A program made the position numbers and the translations under genes. The notes beneath the pieces are model-generated. The model was not told the DNA's origin and ran no database searches. It saw only the letters and a program-made list of their open reading frames with translations. From contig CM042142.1 in assembly GCA_023376005.1 (NCBI GenBank), positions 54,260,645 through 54,324,644 of the forward strand: a stretch of DNA of 64,000 nucleotides, read 5' to 3'. Origin of the DNA: Doryteuthis pealeii (lineage: Eukaryota; Mollusca; Cephalopoda; Myopsida; Loliginidae). Below, in pieces: positions 45,240 to 54,869 of the stretch (the first letter of the stretch is position 1; every line of letters begins with the position of its first letter).

Positions 45240-45406
45240 AAATGTAAGGCTAAACAAATCGAGAAAATGTCAATCCCTGAATGTACATTTCAACCTATTA
45301 GGTCTCATCAGCAAGGTTATAGACGTGAGAGACTGCTCCGTGTGTGACTCGAAACCTCGACTGTCAAGCTGACAGGCGAAGTCTCTAACCGTTACACTAG
45401 CTTGCC
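45240..45406 (-). mobile_element. SINE-4-like element with tRNA head
   Basis: The minus strand begins GGCAAGCTAGTGTAACGG, with A box TAGTGTAACGG (45389-45399) and B-box-like GGTTTCGAGTC (45346-45356), separated by CGCCTGTCAGCTTGACAG. This resembles an Asp- or Glu-type tRNA. It continues GCTGATGAGACCTAATAGG. Single copy in this window. Confidence 0.6.
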
Positions 45407-45475
45407 AATTCCACATTCTTCGTTCGTTTTGAAACTTATTTATATTCCACTTTTTATTGACTTCTTACACGACAG

Positions 45476-45587
45476 TATGAGGTTAAGTAAACAAACAAAT
45501 GTGTTTATTTTTATATGGTTCCTCCAAAAATTGTCGACTTAAAGCCATATAAAAATAAACACATTTGTTTGTTTACTTAACCTCATA
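45476..45587. repeat. Perfect 43-bp inverted repeat
   Basis: Arms 45476-45518 and 45545-45587 are exact reverse complements (for example GAGGTTAAGTAAACAAAC against GTTTGTTTACTTAACCTC) around a 26-base spacer. No mismatch despite AT-rich context. No recognised family. Confidence 0.9.
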
Positions 45588-46465
45588 TATACAAGCACAA
45601 TTTGATGCCTGAACCATTTAGATTACCGTTGTAACAGTAGACCATAATGATATTTAATTGCTGTTTCGTAGCGACGATAACACTGCTGTCCGCGTACAGT
45701 GGTGTAAAAGAACTCGGTTGTGTCTTGCCTGCCTGGATCGAACTCGTGTCCTTCGGAATGCGAAAAATATAATCTAAGAATAAGGAGGACGTGAGACTTG
45801 ATTCGGGTGCCCGGATGCAGTTTCGTTATAATTACTTCATTAATTGCGATTACTTCCTCAATTATTCTGTGTTTGTTCTCGAGCGCTTAGGCAGTAAGTT
45901 TGCTATTCTAAAACATAAGTTTGTTGAATAATACTTTTTTTAGCTCCCCGGCTTATTCCCTTTGAATTAAGAAAGGTGTATTGATCTACAGCTACTTGTT
46001 GCCTTGTCTTACCAATTCGACGGTAATTGGAACTTAGTATGATAATTCTACATATGAAAGAAGAACTTATGACTTAAATAGCTATTGATAGTTCCAACTA
46101 AGCAAAATGATCTGCCATGAGGACACCTTTCAAATGTTGCAATTGAAAATGCAGAATGAGCACCTAAGTTTGCTAGCCTATTCAGGTTCACCCTGGAAAC
46201 TGCAAATAACCCCACTTTTCCCGGGTATTACCGGGTACCTCAGGTAGTACATATCAATATGTTTGTGTTGCATAATTTTTATTCCATTCTAGGGGACTCT
46301 GCTTCCTCCAGCATCTGATGGTCACTGGTTTGATTTTTAATTTTCTTCTCTATTTATCTATGTAAATCGGCTCCCAGAAATTGGTTCTGAAATCTGAAAA
46401 GAACAGATTTGATTAAAAATGTGTCATGTGACATTTTATTTTTTAAAAAAATCTTATTTTCAAGT
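45588..46465. other. Unannotated sequence
   Basis: At about 45728-45745 the minus strand has a B-box-like GAGTTCGATCC without a matching A box. The rest has no partner that I recognise. Confidence 0.4.
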
Positions 46466-46640
46466 GGTGCAGCCATACAACAGCACCGACACCACCAAGT
46501 CCTCTTGGACCTTGACGAGGCGCCTGGGAAATAGACTGAACGGGAGCTGCACAAGGATGCTGCGTGTGATCTTGAACAAATCGTGGAAGCAACATCCCAC
46601 AAGAAAACAGCTATACCATCAGATGCTGGAGGAACCCGAG
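46466..46640 (+). pseudogene. LINE-R C-terminal fragment
   Basis: Plus frame: WTLTRRLGNRLNGSCTRMLR, then NKSWKQHPTRKQLY, the same region as 19280-19390 in LINE-R but less damaged. It is preceded by VVQPYNSTDTTK from TGGTGCAGCCATACAAC. Only about 50 codons; both sides are lost. Confidence 0.7.
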
Positions 46641-47124
46641 TCCCCTAGAATAGAATAAAACTTATGAATTGTTTATTCTTGATGGTAATGTCGACGCTAC
46701 CATGTTTCGGTTTATGCAACCTACATCAGGACACCTGGTGAAATCTTATGTGGCGATGGTAGGATACTCATGGAATATAACAAGTGGGGATAATCAGGTA
46801 GTTCATTTCCATCGCTGATTCGGTTCCCTTAACTGGCTCTACAATTACGTATTGCTCAAGAACCGTAGCCTCACAAATGGATGCAGTTTAGTGTCATACT
46901 CAGGACAAAAACATTTTAGACGGTCGGTGGTTCGGTAAATTAATTAATCAGTAACTGTGGTTGATTTTTTGCAAAATTGTTGTTCTGATTACGAATAATC
47001 ATCGAAATATCAAAAGTATCCCTATTCGTTTGCTTTTTTTAATTTTCTTTAAAAAAAATACATATTGTTTAACTTCGTGTTTGCTAATGTAATTACTGTC
47101 GTTTTTTTTTTTTACATATTCAGA
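46641..47124. other. Unannotated; foldback-like and SINE-V remnants
   Basis: CATGTTTCGGTTTATGCAACC at about 46700 resembles foldback interiors. ATGCAGTTTAGTGTCATAC at about 46880-46900 is a minus-strand SINE-V remnant. Confidence 0.45.
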
Positions 47125-47395
47125 TTGTTTTTCTATTTTCTACTCACAAAGTGTTTCAAAAACATGAATTTATCCTTGATGATGAAAAATTTGACGTTAT
47201 AATGATTCGGCTTTAGCAACCTTCATCAGACTATGGAGACTGTCTGGATGACTGGCACCTGTCTCCATAGTTTGAATCCTGATAAAGGTTGCAAAAAACC
47301 GAAACGTTATAACGTCGACTTCTCTGTCATAGAATAAATTCATCTTTTTGGAATACTTAGTTTTTCTATTTTCTACATACCGTCGGATTTATTTC
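47125..47395. mobile_element. Foldback element with ~115-bp arms
   Basis: The left arm (TTTCTATTTTCTACTCAC, then GACGTTATAATGATTCGGC and CATCAGACTATGGAGAC) pairs imperfectly with the right arm (GTCTCCATAGTTTGAATCC, CCGAAACGTTATAACGTC, TTTCTATTTTCTAC). The outer ACCGTCGGATTTATTTCC matches the family terminus seen at 44196 and 18507. Confidence 0.75.
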
Positions 47396-47439
47396 CTTAT
47401 TTTACTTCCATATTCAGACTAATTAACTTCATATCATTA

Positions 47440-47692
47440 TGACACTAAACTTTCTGATGATGAGGTTCCAGTTCTGAAGGTTTTGGGGAATGTGGAGCAC
47501 CCCTTCATTACCTTTTCTCCCAGTTCCACTCTGACCCGGAGTGGTAGTACCTGTTAGTCCCATCTATGGGTTAAATAGAAAAATGTATTAATATATACTC
47601 ATTTGTTTTTATTAAGAATTAATTTATTTCAAAACTTTATCGGCATTAAATGACCCACTGAGGTTGATATACCGTAAAACAAACCAAACCAT
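47440..47692 (+). mobile_element. SINE-V, 5'-truncated
   Basis: TGATGAGGTTCCAGTTCTG through ACTCTGACCCGGAGTGGTAG to the hairpin tail GAGGTTGATATACCG and AAACAAACCAAACC. GGG is lost from CCTGTTAGGGTCCC. Confidence 0.75.
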
Positions 47693-47865
47693 GGAATAGT
47701 ATAAGTATATTTCTTGCATTGGAGACACATAGTTTTTGTCTTTTCTTCCGTTTTGTTCAGCGTATACCATTTATATACTAACACTAATATCGGTCCTTGG
47801 TGAGTGGGGATTTTTATTAAATATCTTTCCAACCCCCAAGCATTCCAATATTACTAGTAAAGAAC

Positions 47866-48075
47866 CCGCCGCCCTGTCGGCTTTAGAATACGCCGACTGT
47901 CCACTACAGAGGGGTATAAACCTCATTCCCCTTAATAGGACCAGCTGCTTAAGGACAGAATCCAAGCGACTGAGTAGTCAATGATCAATCGGCTAGTTAC
48001 GTTAAGCCCTAGCACCTATATTATTGTCCTGACCCTATTGCCCTTATAGAAAACCCCAACACTTTCTATCTTATT
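47866..48075 (+). mobile_element. SINE-V 5' half
   Basis: Starts CCGCCCTGTCGGCTTTAG and runs through AGCACCTATATTATTGTCC to CTTTCTATCTTATTAAATTG, where it breaks off before the T-run. A 3'-deleted copy, unusual among the mostly 5'-truncated copies here. Confidence 0.65.
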
Positions 48076-48077
48076 AA

Positions 48078-48083
48078 ATTGTA

Positions 48084-48121
<38 letters not shown>

Positions 48122-48604
48122 TTTGTCTTTCCCGCCCTCGCTAGAGAACACTTAAAATGTAGAAGATGTGTTCAAGCGACAGTGAGTTGTGTGTTGAGGT
48201 CATGTTTAAGAGCATGTTAGTTGACCTCGGAGTAAAGCATGATAACCGGATTATCGCGAGTCATGTTGGTTTAAAATAACAGAGAGAGAGAGAGAGAGAG
48301 AAATTGGGGAGGGGTTATATCAGCTACGAGCGTACACGTGTCCATTTTCCGATTCTGTGTATTGTATGGTGGGTTAGGGGGGATAGTGAGAGAGACGGAA
48401 TATATCTCTGAAGTGTGTATTTTCTAAGGCATGTCTCCCACCCTCTCTCCCTCCACACCCACTTACATATAGAAAGGGATTGGGAGAGCGAAACGGGCAC
48501 CTATGTATGTATTAGTTTGCGGAAAACCCGGAACTGAAAGTGACCTTGTGAAATACGAAACCTGCCGTTTCTTTCTGTGGCCCTTCATACATTAATGTGT
48601 GTAG

Positions 48605-48638
<34 letters not shown>

Positions 48639-48757
48639 TATATATTTATTTGTCGAATTTTTTAAAATAAGCAATTTAAGAAAATTCAACAAATAAATAA
48701 ATAAAGCTCCTACAAATTTGTGGTTGAGCACTGTGATTTCTTTGTTTCATCTCAAAA

Positions 48758-48817
<60 letters not shown>

Positions 48818-48870
48818 CGTGTGTTATATATATGAGTTACTAGCAAATATAAATGTAAACCCGCCCCTCG
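48078..48870. other. Poly-T, unannotated DNA and (AT)n
   Basis: A T-run of about 30 lies at 48090-48119, (GA)n at 48283-48301, and (AT)n at 48605-48645 and 48763-48814. At 48840-48855, CTAGCAAATATAAATG resembles a minimal Heli-A 3' end fragment immediately before R270. Confidence 0.6.
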
Positions 48871-49141
48871 TGGTGGGGGTCCAGTGGCTTCGGCCCTGAA
48901 TCTTTACAAGTTAATAGAGTCGATCCCAGGGGGCCATCCCCCCAGGCAACACCTGTCCCCTCGATTTAAAGGGGCAAGCCTGGGTTTATTGCCCAGTGCC
49001 TGAGGCACACCCTTTAGGGTGGAATGTTGAAGGGATCCACGCAATTTTTCACTCGCCACCCATGAGCTTCGGTTTGTGGGTGGTCCCACGTTAATAGGGC
49101 CTTGTGCCTAACCCCTACAAGTGGGGTACGAGGTAAATACC
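48871..49141 (+). repeat. R270 repeat, copy 2
   Basis: Shares with the copy at 20361 the blocks GTGGCTTCGG, GATTTAAAGGGGCAAGCC, GTGGTCCCAC, TTAATAGGGCCTTGTGCC and the end GTACGAGGTAAATAC. The two copies differ throughout, so the family is old. A minus open frame of 61 codons is present in both only as a shadow. Confidence 0.65.
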
Positions 49142-49146
49142 ATATA

Positions 49147-49575
49147 CTAGCAAATGTATTCACCCTCCGGGTGCAAGTATTTAAGTTTTAATGTAATAAA
49201 AATATTATATTAAATTAGAAAGGCTAATGAAACTAAATAAGAATGAAGATGAAGTTTTGAAACAGGCGGAGGTATAATCGAAAAAATAGAACTGAAACTT
49301 ACTCTTCCATCACTCCAGTCTTTCATTGCTAAATTTTCCTAATTTTACTATTTAGTTAAAATAGGAAATAAAGAATACAATCAGTTATTTCTTCTTGTTA
49401 ATGGATTTCTTTTAAGATTTATTCCCGGGATTTTTGCTCATATTCATGAAGATAAAACCAAACAATTAGAAATCAATAATACTAAGCATATATTTATTAT
49501 AATCAAATTTTTAATATCAATATGCAAATTAGCCTTCCCGTTCACACTGTAAACAACTATTTTGTTGTATAAATG
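49147..49575 (-). mobile_element. Heli-A copy 8, lacking its 5' end
   Basis: The minus-strand 3' end is hairpin CACCCGGAGGGTG with CTAG at 49150-49147. The copy stops at about 49575 after ATTTTGTTGTATAAATG, leaving out the TCTTATTATAATGG region. Sequence beyond is unrelated. Confidence 0.8.
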
Positions 49576-49774
49576 AAAAAAGTGTCCCCCCATGAATCGA
49601 GATCTCGGAAAGGGTGCGTAAAGGTCACATGATCCATTAATTGAATACAGAGTATTATTAATTATTTATTAATTAGTTACTTGAAACCATATTATCACTT
49701 TCTGTCCCTGGTTAAGTAAATACATTAGCTCTGTTTAGTAGAGCATTCACCTTGCTGTGTGCAAATTATTTGTA

Positions 49775-50382
49775 CTATCAAATATATTCACCTCCGGTGT
49801 GCAAGTATTTAGTTTAATGTCATAAAATATTATATTAAATTAGAAAGGCTAATGAAACTAAATAAGAATAAAGATGAAGTTTTGAAATAGTGGGAGGTAT
49901 AAATGAAAAAATAGAACAACTGAAACTTATTCTTCCATCGCTCCCATCTTTCATTTTTCCTAATTTAACTATTTAGTTAGAATAGGAAATAAAGAATAAA
50001 ACCAGTTATTTCTTCTTGTTAATGGATTTCTTTTAAGATTTATTTCCGGGATTTTTGCTCATATTTATTGAGATAAAACCAAACAATTAGAAATCGATAA
50101 TACTAAACGCTTATTTATTAAAATAATATTTTTAATATCAATATGCAAAATAGCTTTCTCGTTCATACTGTAAACCGTTATTTTGTTGTATATATAAGTA
50201 CAATTGCATGTTATGAGTATGTAGATGTGACCAACAATATTAATAATGTAAAACAATTTTATTAATAATTGAGGTTTAAATAAAATCAAGGAGAATGTGA
50301 CGTAAATAATTGAGGAAATTGTGACTTGAATAGTAATATAGTTTCGGTTATAGACAAACACACAATCTCCATTATAATAAGA
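49775..50382 (-). mobile_element. Heli-A copy 9
   Basis: Minus strand start TCTTATTATAATGG at 50382, end near 49775 with a degraded hairpin (CACCTCCGGTGTG on plus) and CTAT in place of CTAG on plus. It shares AAGATGAAGTTTTGAAA with copy 8, marking both as one subfamily. The degraded 3' end suggests an inactive copy. Confidence 0.82.
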
Positions 50383-50701
50383 GAAGATATATATATATAA
50401 TATATATATTATATTATAATATATAATATATATATATATTTATTGGTTGTTCACAAGCATGAAAGAAATGAGTGAAATAAATGAAAAAGTGAGTTGAATA
50501 TTATGTTCTAAATTACATTTATTTACCGATATTTCGAGGAGCTGCCTCTCTGTTTTTCTAAGGTTTGTGTTAGACTGCCTGTTGTTTCCTGTCTAGAGTC
50601 CTTTTGGGGTCATGAATACAGAGAGAGAAAGGGAGGGGGATACACACATATAGATTCATCAAATATACCGACAAAGAAGCATACGTGGACTCCACGATAA
50701 C

Positions 50702-50752
<51 letters not shown>

Positions 50753-50754
50753 CG
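50383..50754. other. AT tracts and a single foldback arm
   Basis: AT-rich imperfect repeats at 50390-50445. GCATGAAAGAAATGAGTG at about 50458 and AGTTGAATATTATGTTCTAA at about 50492 match the left arm of the foldback at 9042. (AT)n at 50704-50741. Confidence 0.6.
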
Positions 50755-50885
50755 TATGAAGTCGGTGGAGTGGCCTATTGTCGGTATCAGCCGGAGAGCC
50801 GGATAGCGAGGGAGTGTAACTCCTTTTCACTAGCGCTAAACTAGGGAGACTGTTTTTGCATCTGAGGGGGATTGCCACACCTACC
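50755..50885 (-). mobile_element. SINE-2 fragment
   Basis: AAGTCGGTGGAGTGGCC, TGTCGGTATCAGCC, AACTCCTTTTCACTAGCGCTA and CAGACTGTTTTTGC-type sequence match the SINE-2 3' half in reverse. The tRNA head is missing where LINE-R sequence begins. Confidence 0.65.
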
Positions 50886-50889
50886 GCCA

Positions 50890-51285
50890 GCTCTCCACTT
50901 TGGACCCTAACGAAGCACCTGGAGAATAAGCTGGATGGGGGTTGTACAAAAATGCTGCACACGATATAAAACAAATCGTAGAAACAATACCCTACAAAAA
51001 AGCAACTGTAAGACCACTTGCCTCCTATCCCACAAACCATCTGAATTAGGTAAAGAATAAATGCTGGGCACTGCTAGAGAAGCAACGGTGAACTCAATTG
51101 TGACGTTCTCCTATGGAAACCAACATATGGAAACGCCAGTGTGGACCATCCAACAAAGACTTACATTGACCAGCTCTGCGCGGATAGTGGACCTCCCGAG
51201 AGCAATGAATGATAGGGACGGTTGGTGAGAGATTGTCATGGATATCCGTGCTACTAGAGCGACATGATGATGATGATGATGATTA
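50890..51285 (+). pseudogene. LINE-R C-terminal region, heavily mutated
   Basis: Plus strand, across frames: HLENKLDGGCTKMLHTI, KQYPTKKQL, LLWKPTYGNASVDHPTKTYI and DQLCADSG, ending in GACATGATGATGATGATG. The order matches 19280-19672. In-frame stops replace several Trp and Gln codons. The (GAT)n end is conserved with LINE-R copy 1. Confidence 0.7.
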
Positions 51286-51289
51286 TCTT

Positions 51290-51697
51290 CAAAAATAGCC
51301 AATGTTGGCCCTTAGCACACTGACGAACTTAGCCACTTCTCTTGTGACCAGTCCTATCTTCGGTCATCACGACAAGTCTCCTCTTTCCATTAGCCACAGT
51401 GATTAATAGAACAAAGCTAAACAGCATTACTCCTCCTCCTCCTCCTCCTCCACTACGTCATCCATGTTGTCCATTTCAATACATCTAAATAGTTACTGTA
51501 TACATTTTCAATCATAGTGTCGCGACAGGTACGTTTGATTCAGTGACAGTTTTATGGCCGGTGTCGATTATACACGCTAAGTTTCAATCTACATTTTTGT
51601 GATGACGTGTGTGATTCAGTTGTCATTCTCTGCTTCCCTCTTTCTTCTCTCCCCACCCCTCCAAGAATCACTGTCTGGACCACGCATCCTTTCCACT
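51290..51697. other. Unannotated sequence
   Basis: (CTC)n at about 51430-51450; otherwise nothing supported. Confidence 0.45.
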
Positions 51698-52025
51698 AAG
51701 TGACCCATCTATCACAGCAATCACTAGCGTATAAAATATTCTATTTCACTGAATTTTTTAGATGAGGCTTGATAATTAGTATTATTTGGATTATTCGGAC
51801 TATTGTTCTCATTTTTGTTATCCACCCTTAACTTTTTAGCTAAGTAAAATCCGTTTTTTTTGTTTTTTTTTGTTTTTTTTTTTTTTCAATGAAAAAAAAA
51901 ATATGGCTTCTAAGCCATATTTCTATTATTTTTTCATTGACAATAGTCCGAATAATACAGAATAATATTCATATATCAAAGGCAATAGTCTTAACTTCAA
52001 AAAGGCTGCCTACCACACCTTCGTA
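51698..52025. repeat. Duplicated segment, copy carrying an inverted-repeat insert
   Basis: AAGTGACCCATCTATCACAG (51698) and AATAATATTCATATATCAAA (about 51960) are adjacent in the second copy at 52490-52556, whereas here about 220 bp lies between them. That insert contains ATTATTCGGACTATTG pairing with CAATAGTCCGAATAAT and a near-palindrome around ATATGGCTTCTAAGCCATAT, so it is probably a foldback insertion. Confidence 0.6.
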
Positions 52026-52490
52026 TTACTGTCCTGTCGGCTGGAGCTGTAGAATACGCAGACTGAACCTCTGTAGAGGGGTAAGACCTCCCCTACACTG
52101 ATCAATCAACTGGTCACGTCAAGCCCTAGCACCTATATGATTGTTCCAACCCTATTGCCCTTATCGCAAACGCCGGCCCTTTTAATCGTATATGTGCTAG
52201 AAGGATCTTAGTGTCCTGGGTATGATGTTAAACTCTATCTGATAGTGAAGTTTCAATTCTGGAGCTCTGTGGAATGTAGAATACCCTTTCATCACCATTA
52301 CTCCCAGGTCCACTCTGGTCGGGAGAGTTAGTACCTGTTAGGGTCCCATCTACGGATCAAATAGAAAAACATGAATTTAAAAAAAAGTTGAGTACCATCA
52401 AGAATGAATAAAACAAAAATATCTTCGGCATAAAATGACCCAACAAGGGTTGACATGCCGTAAGACCCACCCAACCGACCAACAAAGTGA
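52026..52490 (+). mobile_element. SINE-V, near full length
   Basis: From CCTGTCGGCTGGAGCTG to hairpin GGCATAAAATGACCC / GGGTTGACATGCCG and CCACCCAACCGACCAAC. A section between about 52100 and 52220 is shorter than in the 14058 copy. It separates the two halves of the local duplication. Confidence 0.8.
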
Positions 52491-52556
52491 CCCGTCTATC
52501 ACAGTAATCACGCTTATAAAATAATATTCATATATCAAAGGCCAATAGTCTTATCG
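52490..52556. repeat. Duplicated segment, copy without insert
   Basis: Reads AAGTGACCCGTCTATCACAG, GCTTATAAAATAATATTC and CAAAGGCCAATAGTC without interruption, the apparent empty-site version of 51698-51995. Confidence 0.6.
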
Positions 52557-53043
52557 GTCCTGTAAACATTTTGTTGTCCCGGATTCCTGCCTTTATTTAC
52601 GCTATGGTTTCCCTGACGGTTACAGACGTAAAAACGTAACTCCTTAGATATTTACCGTGCACTTTCTTATTTTTTATCAAGAAATAAATATAAAGTTAAA
52701 TAATAATCCTTTGTAAATAAGTATAGCTTCAAAAACCATTAAGACAAATAATTTGTACACAGTTATATGGTTTCAAGTATTCCTATCTAATACCAACTAT
52801 TTTCAAACGGATCTATTTGAGCCATATATGAAAATCTAAGAGATGCTACCTCTCCAAGTCAGAGTGGACCAGGTTGTAATGGCAATGTGAAGGGGTATTC
52901 AACACTCCTCTGAGCTTCAGAACCGGTGCTTCACCATCGGATGCAGTTTAATGTCATATTCAAGATGGGTTTAATAAAGTTGCGTGATAAAATATTGGGT
53001 TAGTGCCTAATTATTGAGGCGTTTTTTTTTTTGGGGGGGGGTA
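52557..53043. other. Unannotated plus SINE-V middle fragment
   Basis: At 52795-52968 (minus) GCTACCTCTCCAAGTCAGAG, GGGGTATTCAACACTCC and ATGCAGTTTAATGTCATATTC match the SINE-V middle. A T/G homopolymer lies at 53022-53041. Confidence 0.55.
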
Positions 53044-53462
53044 CAATAAATTTTATTCAACAAAAATAATTTGGGCACATTCGGCTTTGTTGTTATCGGA
53101 GAATTCGTGGGAGACCCATCCAGCCAATTTCTATATTTTTCCGAGCTTTTTAAGACGACGAACGATGATCGAATGGCCCACGCTGAAGTCTTCGCCCACA
53201 ATTTCTCTTTGTCAAGCTTTCGTCCTCTTCCACGGCTGCCAAAAGTACTTGGTCGTTGAAATTTGATGGTCGACCACTTGCTTCTTCATCTGCGAGGTGT
53301 GTATCGCCTGATTTGAACTTCCTGGACCATCTTCCAATTTGGCTTTTACTGATTGTTCCTTCACCAAAAAGTTCATTGAGATCGCGAAATGATTGTGTTG
53401 CATTTCAATCTTTCCCGAAGTGGTAGAACATAAAATGATCGAACGAGGATATGATGTTCGAT
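53044..53462 (-). pseudogene. Mariner-type transposase fragment 1
   Basis: The minus strand encodes FDHFMFYHFGKD, a TGA, NATQSFRDLNELFGEGTIS, KFKSGDTHLADEEASGRPS and LLAAVE, then in another frame DFSVGHSIIVRRLKKLGKI, a stop, and KLAGWVSHEFSDNN. This is the paired helix-turn-helix DNA-binding region of mariner (SETMAR-like) transposases. The catalytic DD34D part is absent. It has two stops and at least one frameshift. Confidence 0.8.
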
Positions 53463-53486
53463 ACGCATTCTGAAACGAGAGAATTA

Positions 53487-53764
53487 TCTTATTATAATGG
53501 AGATTGTGTGTTTTACTGTCTGTAACTAAAACTATATTACTACTCAAGTCATAAATCCCTTAGTTATTTACATCACATTCTCCATGAATTTACTTTTATT
53601 TAATCCTTCAATTATTTATTAAAATTGTCTAGAATAGTAATACTGTTGGCGTTATCTACATACGAATAACATGCAATTGTACTTATATATACAAAAAATA
53701 GCGGTTTACAGTGTGAACGGGAAGGCTAATTGGCAATTTGATAAATATGTGCTTGGTATTATTA
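53487..53764 (+). mobile_element. Heli-A copy 10, 5' end only
   Basis: Starts TCTTATTATAATGG after A and follows Heli-A to TATGTGCTTGGTATTATT, missing the last ~300 bp including hairpin and CTAG. It lies between the two mariner fragments and abuts the second where that fragment's reading frame breaks off. Confidence 0.85.
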
Positions 53765-53769
53765 AAATC

Positions 53770-54050
53770 TTTGGACAACATTCTTCTTTCTAAGCTTTTG
53801 TCTTCTTCCATGGCTGCCAAAAGTACTTGGTCGTTGAAATTTGATGGTCGACCACTTCCTTCTTCATCTGCGAGGTGTGTAACGCCTGATTTGAACTTCC
53901 TGGACCATCTTCCAATTTGGCTTTTGCTGGTTGTTCCTTCACCAAAAAGTTAATTGAGATCGCGAAATGACTGTGTTGCATTTCAATCTTTCTCAAAGTC
54001 GTAGAACATAATGTGATGAATGGGGATATGATTTTCGATACGCATTCTGA
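53770..54050 (-). pseudogene. Mariner-type transposase fragment 2
   Basis: Minus frame: HHIMFYDFEKD, TGA, NATQSFRDLN, TAA, LFGEGTTSKSQIGRWSRKF, AAMEEDKSLERRMLSKDF, then the Heli-A remnant. It is closely related to fragment 1 and shares the same TGA between KD and NATQ, plus one extra stop. It keeps the EEDKSL section that is scrambled in fragment 1. Confidence 0.8.
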
Positions 54051-54627
54051 AAAGAAAAAGAATATTTTTATTAAACAAACCACCAATTGTTATTTTTTTG
54101 TAATAATTATGCACCAACCCAATATTTTAAAGAGAAAAACAGGAAACGTGAATAATCTACTCGCTCGGTCACTCGGTGTTCAATTTTAGTTAATGTCATC
54201 TCGCTACGGACTGAGTAACCACACGGTAGAGTTTCCGTTCATGCATATGCAGTAATGTCCCTTTTGATTAATAGTCAATTACATTCTTCTCTATACAAAA
54301 ACGGTCTCCATGATGTACCAAATATATCAAAATTACTGAATACATTCTCAGCAGACCTCATATGCGTATATAAAATGTTTGATATAGAAAAATAAGTTTT
54401 TGTTAGACGAGTATCATATCCTGATTTGATAGTCAAATAACATTCCTGGCCTAATATATATATATTTTTATAAATATACATATTTTATATCTAAAAATGA
54501 CCCATGTTATGTGTGTATGAGAATAAAAGTGCGGGAGAGATCGTGTTTTTGATTGTATTAGTTCTTTTCAGTGTTGTGAGTTCTGCGGGGTGAAATGAGG
54601 AAATGTAAGCTATATTATGTGTGTGAA
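54051..54627. other. Unannotated sequence
   Basis: Unique-looking AT-rich sequence with no recognised element. Confidence 0.45.
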
Positions 54628-54813
54628 TCATCTACCCACATCAAGTATAGAGCACTCGTCGATTTTCATTAGATCAAGAGCGTCGCGACCGGCCCACACC
54701 ATTTCGATGATGGGTATCTGCCACTTGTCTCTCTTGAGTTTGAGGATTCGTTCGACAACCTTTCGGCTAAAATGGACTGCGTCTAAGCGATACTCAGTTT
54801 CCTTGATTGTTTT
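54628..54813 (-). other. Orphan open frame, 61 codons, no start codon
   Basis: The minus frame from just after a TAG (54814-54816) to a TGA (54628-54630) has protein-like composition: ETEYRLDAVHFSRKVVERI, then KRDKWQIPIIEMVWAGRDA and LDLMKIDECSILDVGR. It is balanced in charged and hydrophobic residues, unlike repeat-derived frames nearby. It may be a single exon or a relic; I recognise no family. It is GC-richer than its flanks and bounded by a purine minisatellite. Confidence 0.3.
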
Positions 54814-54869
54814 CTACTTTTCTGATACACGACCAAATAATTCGATATCTTGGGGGGGGGGTGGAACAG

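Noticed and set aside
53212..53547. 111-codon minus open frame as a protein
   Set aside because: It is out of frame with the mariner transposase reading and runs into the Helitron.
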